Origin: Onchidella celtica
Taxonomy: Eukaryota; Mollusca; Gastropoda; Systellommatophora; Onchidiidae
DNA: 64,000 bases
NCBI GenBank assembly: GCA_963931925.1
Contig: OZ007579.1
Span: 28,159,981 to 28,223,980, forward strand
Reading direction: 5' to 3'
The position numbers and the translations under genes are program-made. Positions 1-10,829 of the stretch are shown here, piece by piece; position 1 is the stretch's first letter, and each line of letters starts with the position of its first letter. The notes under the pieces were generated by a model that worked only from the letters and a program-made list of their open reading frames with translations, ran no database searches and had not been told where the DNA came from.

Positions 1-112
1 CAGTAATTTGGAGGCTCAGAAATCTTCTCTGACCAAGCAGCACAGCTCTTGCTCTTAGTATGGAATTTTTGTGATTATTCTAGCTAATTTTCTTCCCATT
101 CTGTGCATACAG

Positions 113-304
113 GTTGAATTTGTAGATCGGCTGTTATTTATATCAGCCACACCTTGTCAGCAACGTTCGAATCAGCCAAGTGTTCAGAGGAGCAGAACAG
201 AACATATGACACTGCCACAAGACAGCAACCTAAAGTATGTCATGAAGATGTGCCCTGACCAGTTAAAGGAGATAAGACGGACACCAGAGACAGACTCGTT
301 CTAG
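113..304 (+). other. possible terminal exon (weak)
   Basis: A pyrimidine-rich stretch ends in CATACAG at 106-112, a plausible splice acceptor. From 113 a frame of 63 codons runs to TAG at 302-304. The peptide begins VEFVDRLLFISATPCQQR and is not low-complexity, but I recognise no domain. Open frames of this size are expected by chance in this window and nothing upstream is visible, so this is only a candidate. Confidence 0.13.
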
Positions 305-500
305 TGACCACACAGCGCACTGGCAAAGTGCATTTATAACAATTGGTAAGTTTTGAGACATACTGTTGTCACTGTCTGTGTACATTTTTACACTGGCAAG
401 ATGCAGTAAAGTAAGTGTTGCATTTGTATTGCAATTCATCATGTTTGAGACATACGGTTGTCATTGTCTGTGTACATGATATTGATAAGGAATACCTAGT

Positions 501-763
501 TGCATTTGAAGACTACACGGGAAGAACGTCAGTTGTCACAAAATGAAGGTTTGAAGAAATTCACTTTTTAAAGTTTGCAAGTCCATAGGTTGAAAAGAGG
601 ATGTCTTATCTGAATTTGCTCCCTAGTGCTGGACAACAGGTGCTTTTCACTTAATCATTATGAGAGGAACAAAGCTAAAGCTATTAGCTAAGAACTGAGG
701 AAAGTAACCATAAAACTGGCATTTTGTGACAACTGATGTTCTTTTCCTGAAGTCTTCATTTAA
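501..763. repeat. foldback repeat with ~45-bp arms
   Basis: The segment 501-546 (contains CAGTTGTCACAAAATG) is matched in reverse complement by 720-763 (contains CATTTTGTGACAACTG), with a ~170-base loop. This is the architecture of a short foldback transposon or MITE. A weaker relative of the same terminal sequence lies near 1140-1260. No target duplication was identified. Confidence 0.55.
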
Positions 764-775
764 AGTGTTTGCTAT

Positions 776-1994
776 AAAGTTATGATTTTCCTTAAAAAGA
801 AAGCTTAGACCATTGAAATTGTAGAAGTTTTTCTTATCAAACAAAGATTTGGAACTGACCACAGGGCCAGCCAGTTTATATGAAGCAAAAAGTACGATAC
901 TATGTACGGAGAGAACCCATAGAAAGTTTTGTATAGAGGTTTCATAACCATCATAGTACAGCAAACTTGAGTACCAAACCCATCTGCTTCCTGGGGCCAT
1001 TTTGCATGGAGGCTGACTTTCCATTATTTTGAGTGCTAGAAGGGAATTTCTCCGGTTCCATCTTGGATAGATCAAAGAAACACCAACATCACTATGACAT
1101 AGTTATAAGAATGTAGTTTGTCCATGAACTGAAGACCAAAGAGGAAAACAATCATAGCCACAAAAATGTGAATCTGAGAAAATCAGTTTTTTAAACTTTG
1201 CAAGTCTAATACATCCCTCTTGCAGCTGAAAGAATGATTTTTATTTTGTGACTGTAGCTCTTTTCTTCAAACTTTGGTTTGGAAGAGTCGACACTGATGA
1301 ATCAACTTGTACATGACGTGGATCAAGCGAAAATCACTTTTTGTGCTTATGGATGCTTTCCCACTCTGATTTTCATCATTTTCGCGAAGTGAAATTCATG
1401 AGCTCTAGAGATCATGGAATCACAAATGTTAGACACAGTTTATCTCTCATCATTGTCGTGTCTACAACATTTGTGCATGGTGTTACTGCCCTTATTTTTC
1501 CAGTACTGTTTGGAATTGATTTTTATTGTTTTGCCATTTCTTTCTTATTTATTTGTTTATATATTTATTTTTTGAGTAAGTGTATCTGTGGTAGTTTATT
1601 TCCATTTTTATGACTATATAATATACTTATGTCTATGTTGAATCCCACGGTCAAGGCCATTAATAATTTTTGTGGAGGAAACAATGAATTTTTATGTTTT
1701 TATGTTTCATTTGTGGAAAATGTTGACAACTAATATTTGTTGAAAGAAGACACAACATAGTACACATAAAGGCTAATAAAAGTTTTTGTGGAGAAAGTGT
1801 TTTGTGAGATTGTGTTTTTATTAAAAAAACAACAGATAAAAATAGCACTTGATGTGGCATTAAAAAAAACCCTGGAAATGATATAGAAGGTAACTGAGGA
1901 TGAATTAGAGATGAGCGAAAGAGGGGTGAGAAGGAAGGTGAGGAGAGAAGTGGTGAAGAACAAATAAAAGATAACAAAGGAAATAGATAGGAGA
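776..1994. other. no gene recognised, AT-rich
   Basis: AT-rich sequence with T-runs. Open frames on both strands are short and unlike any family I know. Apart from the weak match near 1140-1260 to the preceding foldback, I see nothing annotatable. Confidence 0.4.
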
Positions 1995-2008
1995 GAGCAG
2001 TGGTGATG

Positions 2009-2041
2009 GACAGACAGACAGGCAGGCAGGCAGGCAGACAA
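2009..2041. repeat. (CAGA/CAGG)n microsatellite
   Basis: Short tetranucleotide run alternating CAGA and CAGG units. The complementary frames are low-complexity Cys/Leu/Ser and not genes. Confidence 0.8.
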
Positions 2042-2603
2042 GCTGTGATGTTTTTTTATTTTTTAAAGTAAAGGATGGAGCAAGTAGAAACTGGTTTGTA
2101 TTTGTTTTTCCCTCTCTTTCTCTGTCTCAAATTATCCTGACGTCATGGTGGACGGGCACGAATGAAGGAATTGACTTTAAAAATACATTTATGGGAAAAT
2201 GAAACAGGGGACACTAATCTGTGTCAAAGTTTGTTGAATATATCACTGATTGTCTCTGTCATTGCCTGGAACACTGCACGTCCGAGTACTCTTGTAAACA
2301 CATAGAAAATAACAATAATGCGGTTATCTGCCCTCTATCATAAAGAAAAACCAAGCGCGGGTTACAAAAAAAGAAAAAAATAATGGCCTTCGTCATTAAC
2401 TCACTGTAAACCGTTACATGATATCATTATCAATGTGTCTGAACATTTGAGTGTGATACTCACAGTTTTATAGCGTCTTGTAGGTGGTTGAAATACATGT
2501 ATTTCGACATAAGACAAGAAAAATTCATAGGCTCTATATAAAAATGACTGCCAGGTTTTGGGAAGGTTCGTTAATTGTGAACTGAGCAGAATGTACTAAG
2601 AAT

Positions 2604-3002
2604 GGGGACACAATGGTCTAGAGACAAGGTGCTCGCCTCCCATGTGCAAGGTACCTGGTTCGATTCCCGGCATGTTGGAATTTATTTGGGGGGGGGGGGG
2701 GATTCCTGTTTCTGATCCTGTGGTAGGTAGCATCGAGCACCCGGATAAGAACGGACAACTCGGAGGCCCCGCGTGCACGTTGCGTACGTTAAAGAGACAT
2801 GTACCTTGGCAGTTGGAAATCGAAGAATAGGCATAACAAGGCCGCTACCCGAGCAAAATTAAAAAAAAAAAAAAAAAAGAAATCACCACTACAAAAACAC
2901 ACCAAAACATTAACAAAAAAATAAATAAAAATAAAAACAAAAACAGTGAGATGCAAATGCCAAGAGCCGCGAATCTCCTAAAATAAAGACCTAAAGCCCA
3001 TG
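2604..3002 (+). mobile_element. tRNA-derived SINE, copy 1 (A-rich tail type)
   Basis: The tRNA-like head starts GGGACACAATGGTCTAG, with an A-box-like region near 2610-2622 and a B box GGTTCGATTCC at 2657-2667. After a G-run comes the conserved central body, with GCACGTTGCGTACGTTAAAG near 2775-2792, then CAGTTGGAAATCGAA and a poly-A stretch. The 3' segment to about 3002 (GCCAAGAGCCGCGAATC, then AAATAAAGACCTAAA) recurs in antisense at 7262-7370 beside another copy of this body. It therefore belongs to this SINE variant and differs from the tail of the other copies. The ACGTTAAAG core resembles central domains shared by invertebrate SINEs; exact family unassigned. Confidence 0.75.
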
Positions 3003-3159
3003 TACATGTACTTAAAAGTACAGGCCGTAAGCTTGATCTATTTCATTGTTCATAAATTCAGATAACAGTTCAGTTCTCGTCCCAACGAGAGCTGTCCCTA
3101 ACCGGGTTAATACCAATGGATGCCCTCAGCACAGCCCAGCATTGGATGGTTGGTGGGCC

Positions 3160-3255
3160 ATTCTGGTAGGGTCGCCTGTCTATCGCCTTGCTTTTTCTTG
3201 TAGGACAATATGACCGTTATCGTGTGCACGGCCACGTGCTTTCTCTAAACTCAAA
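3160..3255 (+). repeat. dispersed repeat family R1, copy 1
   Basis: The stretch with CTTGCTTTTTCTTG, GACCGTTATCG and GTGCTTTCTCTAAACTC is related to copies at 8775-8905, 28680-28781 and 29049-29200. The shared core is a pyrimidine-rich line followed by TAGCACAGTGTGACCGTT in the better copies. No coding capacity was seen. It may be a tail or an end of a larger element. Confidence 0.5.
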
Positions 3256-4089
3256 CAAGACCAGCCCAACAATGGCACCCATCGCCCCCCCCCTCTCCCA
3301 CCACGTCCCTCCATTGATTAACTAACTGCGAACTCTGTAAGTACTGAAGGTGAAGTCCGAGTTGGAGAACTGGAAACCCTTTTTCAGTCCTCCTGGACAC
3401 TTCCTAAAGTCATTTGGTCAACGAGCTTCCCTATTTGATGTACGGGGGCACAGTGCACAGAGCTCTAACTTTGACAGGGAAATCCCGGAACAAGTGACAC
3501 TAATTCACTAATTAACTCTGTGCCAGAAATATCAAATAGTCCAGCTTTGAGCCCCCACCCCCTTTCCACCCCCACCCCCATGGCCATATGAATAAATGAG
3601 ATAAGGGCGTGATAGCTAACAAAAACAACAACAAAAAAAGTCTCTCCCCCCCCCCCCCCCCCCCCCGTACCTTCGCCTTGATGTTCTCAGCACGCACTTA
3701 TTTTGCTCAACATTAACTTCAGAGCGAGAGCAGCTTGGGCCAAACTCAGCCTGAAGTAAAACATGTACTACGTTTGAACTTCTCACGCAACTGCGCTGTT
3801 GGAGCATCAGAAATCCTGCCCCCACACTGTACCACAACAGCTGTTGGCCAAATTGGACGCGTCAAGGCTGTAATGTAATGTTTTTTGGTCACGAAATGCG
3901 CAGATCTAAAAATAGGCACCATTCTTGTGGTAAACATAATTGTGTACTTCCGAGAAATGTGTCTTCAAGTGGTATTCTGAAATCAGTCAAGGGGCTGGCT
4001 GTAGTGTTTGGTTTATAGAACTGGTGAGTAGGGAACTATGTTAATGAGCATTATGCCATTTGGTGAACATGGGGAAGATGTGCTAACTC
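3256..4089. other. no gene recognised; C-runs
   Basis: Contains C-rich runs (3283-3297, 3646-3666) but no recognisable gene or repeat family. Overlapping antisense frames across 3512-3937 are created by the homopolymer and look non-coding. Confidence 0.4.
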
Positions 4090-4470
4090 GCATAAGTCTT
4101 GCAACAAACTGTAAACGCCTGTAACATTTGAACTAATCAGATTAATTGAAGTTCTTTCCTTTAAAAATGAAGTAAACAAAGATTGTTCGCGTGAAATGAA
4201 AATCTTTCATTTTTTCAATGTCTTGATGTCCTATCTTGGACAACCAAACAACAAGGTTCAGAACCAAATGTATATTGAGGTTTCAGCCGGTCGGGTCAAG
4301 TGTTCTGACCGTCTCCATCTTGCCTGAAATACTCAGTTAGGTCTAAATGTAGTTTATTTATGGGGTCAATAGAACTTGAATTAAAGATGTCAAGACTTTT
4401 TTTTTTCATTCAATTATCTTCAGCTGTTCAAAAGTTACAGCCGTTTAAAAGTTTGTTGCAAGACTTATGC
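4090..4470. mobile_element. 381-bp inverted-repeat MITE
   Basis: Ends are inverted repeats. The left begins GCATAAGTCTTGCAACAAAC at 4090; the right ends GTTTGTTGCAAGACTTATGC at 4470. Both continue inward with related sequence (TGTAACATTTGAAC against GTTCAAAAGTTACA) for about 55-60 bases. There is no internal coding sequence, so it is non-autonomous. Superfamily is unassigned because no target duplication is clear. A SINE sits almost directly against its right end. Confidence 0.8.
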
Positions 4471-4485
4471 AGCCTAGTATAGTTG

Positions 4486-4914
4486 TATTTTTTTGTATTT
4501 TTGTATTAACTACTTTAATCCCATTTGGGAAATTTGCCATTGTGTCATTGCACCCAGTTACAACTGGAGCAGGCACGTCGTCGCCACAGTGCAGCGCCGG
4601 TCGGCGGTTTCTTTTTTTTTTGGTTGGGGGGAGGGGGTTGGGGGGGGGGGGAGTGGATGAATTTTATTTGATTTTTGCCCGGGCAGCGGCCTGTCCGGCC
4701 TGCTCTTTTCGATTTCCAACTGCCAAGGAGTCTTTAACGTGCGCAACGTGCACACGGGCCCTCCGAATTTTTTCGTCCTTATCCGAGAAGACTAGGTACT
4801 CGATCCTACCCCCCAATAGGATCAGGGACACGAAAATATGAGAAAAATCCCAAACTTCCAACATGCCGGTTTTGAACCCGGAACCCTTGGCATGAGAGGC
4901 GAGCAATAGAGCCG
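4486..4914 (-). mobile_element. tRNA-derived SINE, copy 2, with 10-bp TSD
   Basis: Nearly complete antisense SINE. Read on the minus strand it has a tRNA-like head (degenerate B box near 4865-4880), the central body with ACGTTAAAG (complement near 4732-4742), a C-rich tract (complement 4624-4653), a second body, and a tail containing CAAATTTCCCAAATGGG. A perfect direct repeat AGTATAGTTG flanks it at 4476-4485 and 4915-4924, as expected for LINE-driven retroposition. The open frames here are repeat shadows. Confidence 0.88.
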
Positions 4915-5059
4915 AGTATAGTTGACGTTGAGGTACTTGCGTTTTTGTTCCAGTACTATTAAATAACATGATAGGTAGTTTTGTGACAAATTGAGAAAAC
5001 CGTCATAATCAGTCAATGATAATGGGCTTTGAAATGTTGGTTGCTGATGCTCTTGTGTT

Positions 5060-5282
5060 TATGCCTGCCTGCCTGTCTGTTTGCCTAGCTAGCTAGCTAC
5101 CTACCTACCGACCGACTGTAACCTACTTGCCTGCCCACCTACCTATCTATCTGTCTGTCTGTCTTTTGTCTCTGTCTGTTTATCTGTCTGTCTGTCTATC
5201 TGTCCGTCCATCCATCCATCCACCCATCTAGCTATTTATCTATCCATCCGTCCATCCATCCACCCATCCACCCATCCATCTT
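5060..5282. repeat. CTGC/CTAC/CTGT/CATC microsatellite
   Basis: A long run of diverged tetranucleotides (CTGC, CTAG, CTAC, CTGT, CATC) with changing unit identity along its length. No gene content. Confidence 0.85.
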
Positions 5283-5765
5283 TGTGCCTTACTGCTGCAA
5301 GCGTTATCGTTTTGTAAAATGACAATTATGATCTCTCACACAGAAAAACATCTGCAAACAACTACGCATTACCCTCATACACAGCATAGACAAGATAGTC
5401 GATACGGATCTTCTGTGCCCTAACCGATATATTATTATGTTCTATTCCCATTATTTGTGGACACCACCTAACCCAGCCCAGCTCAGAATGCACTCGCGTT
5501 ATGTAAAATCATTACTTTTTGTCATAAATGATTTATAATCCGATCTGATCACTCAATCACAAAGCGGAAGGATTAGACCAGTAATGAAATCCTCCGTGAT
5601 AGGAGGGAAAAGCCAGCTGTCAAAGTTCGAGGTGAGTAAGGTCTTGGGGATAATAGCGCATTCGACTAATCGAAAGGCCACTCACACTCGTCCAGGCACA
5701 ATCATAATAATTAATAACACATTCGAATATATATATCAGGCCTGAAGGGCCATACTACTTTATTA
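5283..5765. other. no gene recognised
   Basis: Unique-looking AT-rich sequence between two tandem arrays. I see no convincing open frame, splice structure or repeat family. Confidence 0.4.
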
Positions 5766-5937
5766 CTACGGATACAATAGGTATGATTGCAGATACAATA
5801 AATATGGTTGCAGATACAATAGATAGGATCGCAGAATACAATAAATATGGTTGCAGATACAATAGATAGGATTGCAGAATACAATAAATATGGTTGCAGA
5901 TACAATAGATAGGATTGCAGATACAATAAATAGGACT
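5766..5937. repeat. ~21-bp minisatellite, alternating variants
   Basis: About eight units of the form ATACAATA(A/G)ATA plus GGTTGCAG or GGATTGCAG. The two variants alternate, giving a higher-order unit of about 42-43 bp. Some units carry an extra A (GCAGAATACAATA). The antisense frame of tyrosine/isoleucine repeats is a by-product. Confidence 0.85.
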
Positions 5938-6780
5938 GTCTTAATTAGTGGCTACATCAAAACCCCGTTGTGGGAACTCCAGCTTGTCGCTGAACTTATT
6001 AACTGTAATTCAAAAGTTCTAATCTCACATGGGATACAACTAAGGCTTTCAATATAACATGAGATACAATATCTACGTACTACGTCTACAAAAGATTATT
6101 TTTCTATGACTGACTTCAATACTTCTTTCTTTCCACACACACTATCATTCTACACTGTATTAATCCTGTCTCTATTGTGAGGATTGCCAGGTGGCTTTCC
6201 TACTACTCAGCTTCGTCACTGGGCTGATCTAGTAATTCCTGTCTCTATTGTGTGGACTTATGAATTGCGTACCATTATACGCTCGTAGCCAAGTACGAGC
6301 GTAGATCCAAAGGACACGGTTCGCACTTTTGGCCTAGTGCGACGAGGCGTTTATCAATTCTCTGGATGACGACACGGTCACTCCACTTCGACTTCACTTG
6401 TGTCTATTCTGTCTGTGCTCGACTCCTATTGTCAGGCCCTGGAGCTCGAGCCGAGAGGAACCTCACTGGATCGAATGATTTCCACAACCGTTCTCTGCTT
6501 AAACAATGGCGACTTAAGCTTATATATCTCCAGCCAAACCCCGTGAAAGTTTCTTGTCTCACCTTCCGAAATCATGCCGGGTTCACGTGCCCCGTGCACT
6601 GCTTGCAAAACTCACTGCCTTAGGGCGTGAGTCCACTAACCTATAAAATCCCACCTTTTTATTCTAAGGGTCGGATCACCCTAACACTACTCACTGGATC
6701 CCAAAAATGAGATCATGACACCAGCCTTCCGTGTTATAAGGCCGCCAGCGCTCCAAGTCAAGTCTGTTGTGTCTCAATCT
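5938..6780. other. no gene recognised; short local duplication
   Basis: CCTGTCTCTATTGTG occurs twice, at about 6167 and 6239, suggesting a small degenerate duplication. An 85-codon open frame at 6366-6623 has no recognisable domain and sits in repeat-like sequence, so I do not call it a gene. Confidence 0.35.
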
Positions 6781-6900
6781 TATTGTGAGATGTAATCTGT
6801 GGACTTAGAAGGGACCCCACGCACTGCCGAGACTCAAACAAGACAGTCTGTCTCGCTATTGTTTGGTGGTTCTAAACTGTCTTGAGACAGCTGACGAAAA
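6781..6900 (+). repeat. dispersed repeat family R2, copy 1
   Basis: Related to segments at 47880-48075 and 62330-62480. Shared motifs are GGACCCCACGCACTG-like starts, GAGAC(T/G), GTCTGTCTC and AACTGTCTTGAGACA. The two other copies each lie directly beside the head of an antisense SINE; this one does not. Confidence 0.5.
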
Positions 6901-6938
6901 GAGAGACCTCGCCCATGGAATGGCTGTTATTCAGTTTT

Positions 6939-7155
6939 AGGGGTGGAACAGACCAAAGCTAGTCTACGCACCAGACTGGTGATTCGCCACCCATAAATTT
7001 TGCTTCACACTTCTAGAACAATAGACATTGCCCACATCACGACCCAGCGGAATGCAGCGAGCAGTGCCCATTATGGTTGTGCGAAACACGATTTATGAGC
7101 GGGTAGCCGCGCCACCGGCCTGGCGCCTGCACCAGCCCTGGTCTGTTTCACTCCT
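6939..7155. mobile_element. inverted-repeat MITE, family M1 copy 1
   Basis: The left end GGGGTGGAACAGACCAAAG matches in reverse complement the right end CTGGTCTGTTTCACTCC. Inner arms also pair (CACCCATAAATTTTGC against ATTTATGAGCGGGT). Arms are about 65 bases. Relatives are at 25962-26102 and 29990-30070. Confidence 0.72.
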
Positions 7156-7261
7156 TATGTGGTGCGTGGCCTGTTATATTTGTCAGTGGTAAAAGGACAT
7201 TAATTTTGTATGAATTTTTAGAGACCCTTGCAAGTCTTTTGGCTTCTCCTGCTTTTCCGAT

Positions 7262-7556
7262 CACATGGTGTTTAGGTCTGTATTTTAGGAGGTTCGCTGC
7301 TCTTGGCATTTACACCTCACTTCTCCCGTGTTAGTTTTCTTGCTGTGGAAGGGATTTTTGTTTTTTTTTGTTGAGAATTTTGCCCAGGCATCAGCCTTGT
7401 ACGGCCTGCTCTTCACGATTTCCAACTGCCAACGTATCTTTAACGTGTGCAATGTGCACTCCGAATTTTTCGTCCTTATCCGAGAAGACTAGGCGCTCGA
7501 TCCTACCTACCACAGGACCACGGACAGGAAAATTCCAAATTCCAACATGCCTGCGC
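7262..7556 (-). mobile_element. tRNA-derived SINE, copy 3, head lost
   Basis: Antisense copy of the SINE body. CAACATGCCTGCGC at 7543-7556 marks the junction just inside the head, and the complement of ACGTTAAAG lies near 7438-7446. Its 3' side (7262-7370, with TTTAGGTCTGTATTTTAGGAG and CTCTTGGCATTT) is the reverse complement of 2941-3002, so it shares the tail variant of copy 1. The tRNA head has been replaced by a (CATC)n array starting at 7557. Confidence 0.75.
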
Positions 7557-7850
7557 CATCTATCCATCCATCCACCCATCTCCCATCCATCCATCCACCC
7601 ATCCATTCACCCACCCATCCATCCATCCATCCAGCCACCCACCCATCCATTCACCCATCCATCCATTCACCCACCCATCGATCCATTCACCCACCCACCC
7701 ATCCAAACATCCACCCGCCCATCCATTCACCCACCCATCCATTCATCCACCCGCCCATCCATTCACCCACCCATCCATCCATCCACCCACCCATCCATTC
7801 ACCCACCACCCACCCATCCATCCATCCATCCATCCATCCACCCATCCTTC
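7557..7850. repeat. (CATC/CACC)n microsatellite, ~290 bp
   Basis: Tandem CATC, CACC and ATTC units. Three plus-strand frames read as His/Pro/Ser/Ile repeats purely because of it, and the minus strand reads Trp/Met/Gly. It abuts the truncated SINE exactly where the tRNA head should be. Confidence 0.92.
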
Positions 7851-8199
7851 ATAAACTTTTTCCGATTGCTAATAAGCGATCCTGGAAAGAGCACAAGGAG
7901 CCAACATGCCCTTGAGCCACAGCCCAGATGTTTGAGAGCGGAGCCGATCAATACATATGGCGTAACCAATAAGTATCAGCACAGATGATAAAGATGATCA
8001 ATCTATTATTAGTATACCTGTGATGATAATAATAAAGATGACGACATAACTCACGCAGGTATAAGGTTGCATGACGGCTTGGCGGTAGTTGGTATTTATA
8101 TTAAAGCTGGTTAATCCTACATGATAGACATCGTTTTTTAAATTGCCCTTCCAGTTTGTTTTAAACTGCACTATCTTATCAAAGGAATAAACTGAAGGA

Positions 8200-8474
8200 A
8201 GTGTGTGTGTGTGCGTGTTTATGAATGTCTGTCTGTCTATCTATCTGTCTGTCTGCCTTTCTAGCTATCTATCTTACCTATCCACCCACCTACCTACCTA
8301 TCTACCTAGGCCTATCTGCTTGCCTGCCTGCCTGCCTGCCTGCCTACCTACCTACCCGCCAACCGACCCATCCACCTACCTTCCTATCAACCTAACTACT
8401 TACCTGCCTGCCTACTTGTCTATATCTGTCTCCATCCATCCATCTAACCATCCATCCATTTGTCTATCTGTCTG
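8200..8474. repeat. GT, CTGT, CTAC, CTGC microsatellite
   Basis: A short (GT)n leads into mixed tetranucleotides CTGT/CTAT, CTAC, CTGC and CATC. The open frame across it is an artefact. Confidence 0.88.
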
Positions 8475-8774
8475 GTCATTATGCAGGTGTTCATGGACTG
8501 ACAGTTTGTTGTTATATAACATTAAACGCTTATCACCTGTCATTCAGTGTCTTTAAATCCCTACAGCAGCCACAACAGCCCTATTCAGCCTCATTCCCCT
8601 TCCTCTCCGACCTCATTTCAACTAGATCTAGAACAGGATAATTTGTACCAGGAATAATTGAATAAAGCTGCCCGTCATTCAAAGGTTTCAACACAATTTC
8701 CTTCTCTCACTATCCCCCCCCCCCTCTCTCTCTCTCTCTGCATCCCCTCGTTTCCAATGCAGACATCTCGCGGG

Positions 8775-8905
8775 TGGTTGGGGGTACCTCTGGTAGGGTT
8801 TCCTTCTGTCCTATCATTCTGTTATATTCTGTTTATCGTCTTGTTTCTTCCTAGCACAGTGTGAACTTTATCATATCGACGTGTTTTCTTCAAACTGAAA
8901 CTCAA
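8775..8905 (+). repeat. dispersed repeat family R1, copy 2
   Basis: Contains GGTAGGGTTTCCTTCTGTCC, TCTTGTTTCTTCCTAGCAC, AGTGTGAACTTTATC and TTTTCTTCAAACTGAAACTC, parallel to the copies at 28680-28781 and 29049-29200. A CT run at 8726-8740 lies just upstream. Confidence 0.6.
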
Positions 8906-9154
8906 ATTCTGTACAGACCACACTTAGCGTACAACTAGTGAGTTAGGGGTCATCTATGAAGTGCTTATGCTCGATTTTGGGTAATTTCTGATCTCTCCTT
9001 TCCCCATGTGTATTCGATTCTCGTACCGTTTGGCTTAAGCCCCCACTTTCCCCACTTATATGGAGATTACTGGCGAGTGTTCAAGACGGTCTAAAGCTTT
9101 GGGTGCCATTTTGCTTGAACTATTTCGCTAATTTGATGAAATACACGACCTAGA

Positions 9155-9575
9155 AATATTCAAGCAATTGAGATGAAATGCTATAGAAACATCCTCGGCA
9201 TCTCATATCTGGACCACATTACCGATGAACGAGTCCGGCAGATCATCCAACAACATATTGGCCCCCACGACGATCTGCTCGCCATAGTCAAGAAACGAAA
9301 GATGAAATGGTATGGCCACACAACAAGATCCAATGGCCTATCAAAGATCATCCTACAAGGAACCGTTAGGGGAAGCAGAAAGAGAGGCGGGCAGAAGAAA
9401 AAATGGGCGGATAACATCTCAGAGTGGACAGGCAAGCCCTTTACATAGACACAGGCCCTCACCCACGACAGAAAGAAATGGAGGAAGGAGGTGTACAGTG
9501 CATCAAGGCGGCGCCCCGATGACACCGCAAGGAGTTAAGGGCGACGATGACGACGACGACGATGACACGGCCCAG
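9155..9575 (+). mobile_element. 3' end of an RTE-like LINE (decayed)
   Basis: A frame from about 9155 encodes the C-terminal tail of a LINE polyprotein. IQAIEMKCYRNILGISYLDH is followed by HIGPHDDLLAIVKKRKMKWY, then GHTTRSNGLSKIILQGT and a basic RGSRKRGGQKKKWADNI. These are landmarks of the region after the reverse transcriptase in RTE-type elements. An in-frame TAG at 9446-9448 interrupts it, after which the same frame resumes (QALTHDRKKWRKEVYSASRR) to TAA at 9536-9538. A GACGAT/GACGAC microsatellite tail at 9543-9566 is typical of such 3' ends. It is 5'-truncated, so inactive; clade assigned from memory. Confidence 0.72.
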
Positions 9576-9954
9576 ATTCGATTTTTATGTATTGTTGCAA
9601 GTCATCTCTGTTGAAAAAATAATAATAAAGTAAACCAAATATTTTCATTTCGTATTGTAATTGAAAAGCATGCGTACGCTTCCCGCCCCTACGCCTAATG
9701 TACGTTTTTCACCTGCTGGGGTCACCCCCCCCCTCCTCATCCCCTCCTCCCAACGAGCATTAGGTTACCACATGAAAAACAATCATTTCTGAAATGTAGG
9801 AACAATTTATAAATAACACGCCCTTTCTGGAAGGACTTTGCTTTAAGTTGAGAATATCCGACCCTTTGTAACCCCAGTTTACAGATCTGTCCCTCCCTAT
9901 ATATTATTATGAAAGGTTGCCCTTTTGCTGAAGCCTGAGGGTGCCCAGTCTCGC
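9576..9954. other. no gene recognised
   Basis: Sequence between the LINE tail and a degenerate tandem block. A C-run at about 9725-9735 is the only notable feature. No gene is supported. Confidence 0.35.
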
Positions 9955-10625
9955 AATAAAATAAACATAGGCCCGTCAACAACAATATATTTTTGTGAAT
10001 CAGAGGAAAAAAAAAAAAGAAGTAACAGCAGTGCATATTATATTTGCCTAATAACCAATGTAATCAATTATTGCTTTGCACGTTCGCATCTGTTGCTGAC
10101 GCCGCATTTTATTTTTATACGTTTTCGCTCAGACCAAAAAGCTTCCTTGTCTCGTAATGAATTCAATATAGTTCTGTCTACCGCAAAACCCCTGTGAATA
10201 TTAAAACACGTAACAGCTATGCATATTACGTCTTCCTGTATGTAAAGTCTTGTAATCGATTAACGAGGCAATTTTTTTTTTAACATGATAGCTGCAGGCC
10301 AAATACAATGTACTTTGTCTGTGAAACTGTCAGAAGCTAAAAAAAAAAAAAGGCCTTGTGTTTATGCATAATATCGTAATAACCCGTTCAGTCAATTACT
10401 GTTTTGCACTTCCTCATCTATTGCCACTGCTGCGCTGTATATAATAATATATATATACCTCTCTATATATTTTACGTTTTTTGCCTAGTCCAAAGAACGC
10501 CTTATGGCGTAATACATTATACAAATAGGCCTGTCCACAGTGCTGACGTGAATACTAAAACATACAACAGCAGTCTGCATTTATTCTCGTAATAACCCAT
10601 CCATTCCATTATAGCATTTGTGCCT
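9955..10625 (+). repeat. degenerate long-period tandem repeat
   Basis: Landmarks recur in the same order. GTAACAGCAGTGCATATTA (10021), GTAACAGCTATGCATATTA (10211) and CAACAGCAGTCTGCATTTA (10565) mark unit starts. TATACGTTTTCGCTCAGACC (10116) matches the TTTACGTTTTTTGCCTAGTCC region (10470). TCAATTATTGCTTTGCAC (10063) matches TCAATTACTGTTTTGCAC (10392). About three diverged units of roughly 200-350 bp with indels. No coding function is seen. Confidence 0.6.
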
Positions 10626-10829
10626 CTTTTGATAATGCCGCACTATTATTAAGCCGTCTGGTATTAAATTAAACAGACATAAAAAATATAAAAAAAAGAG
10701 TGAGGTCACGTAAACAGTAAAAAAAATATAGTTCAGAAGATTCACAAAATGGGTCTGATACTTTACAATTCACAAAATACTGCGTTTGATCTTTTTATTC
10801 CATTTCGAATTACGATATATTGATTATGC

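Noticed and set aside
2604-2685. tRNA gene (and equivalent tRNA-like heads at 15788, 41345, 47822, 62296)
   Set aside because: A and B boxes are present, but each is joined to the same SINE body and acceptor stems are not clean; these are SINE heads, not functional tRNA genes.
7368-7988. 206-codon plus-strand frame with His-Pro-Ser-Ile repeats
   Set aside because: Starts in an antisense SINE and continues through (CATC)n; two other frames are equally open.
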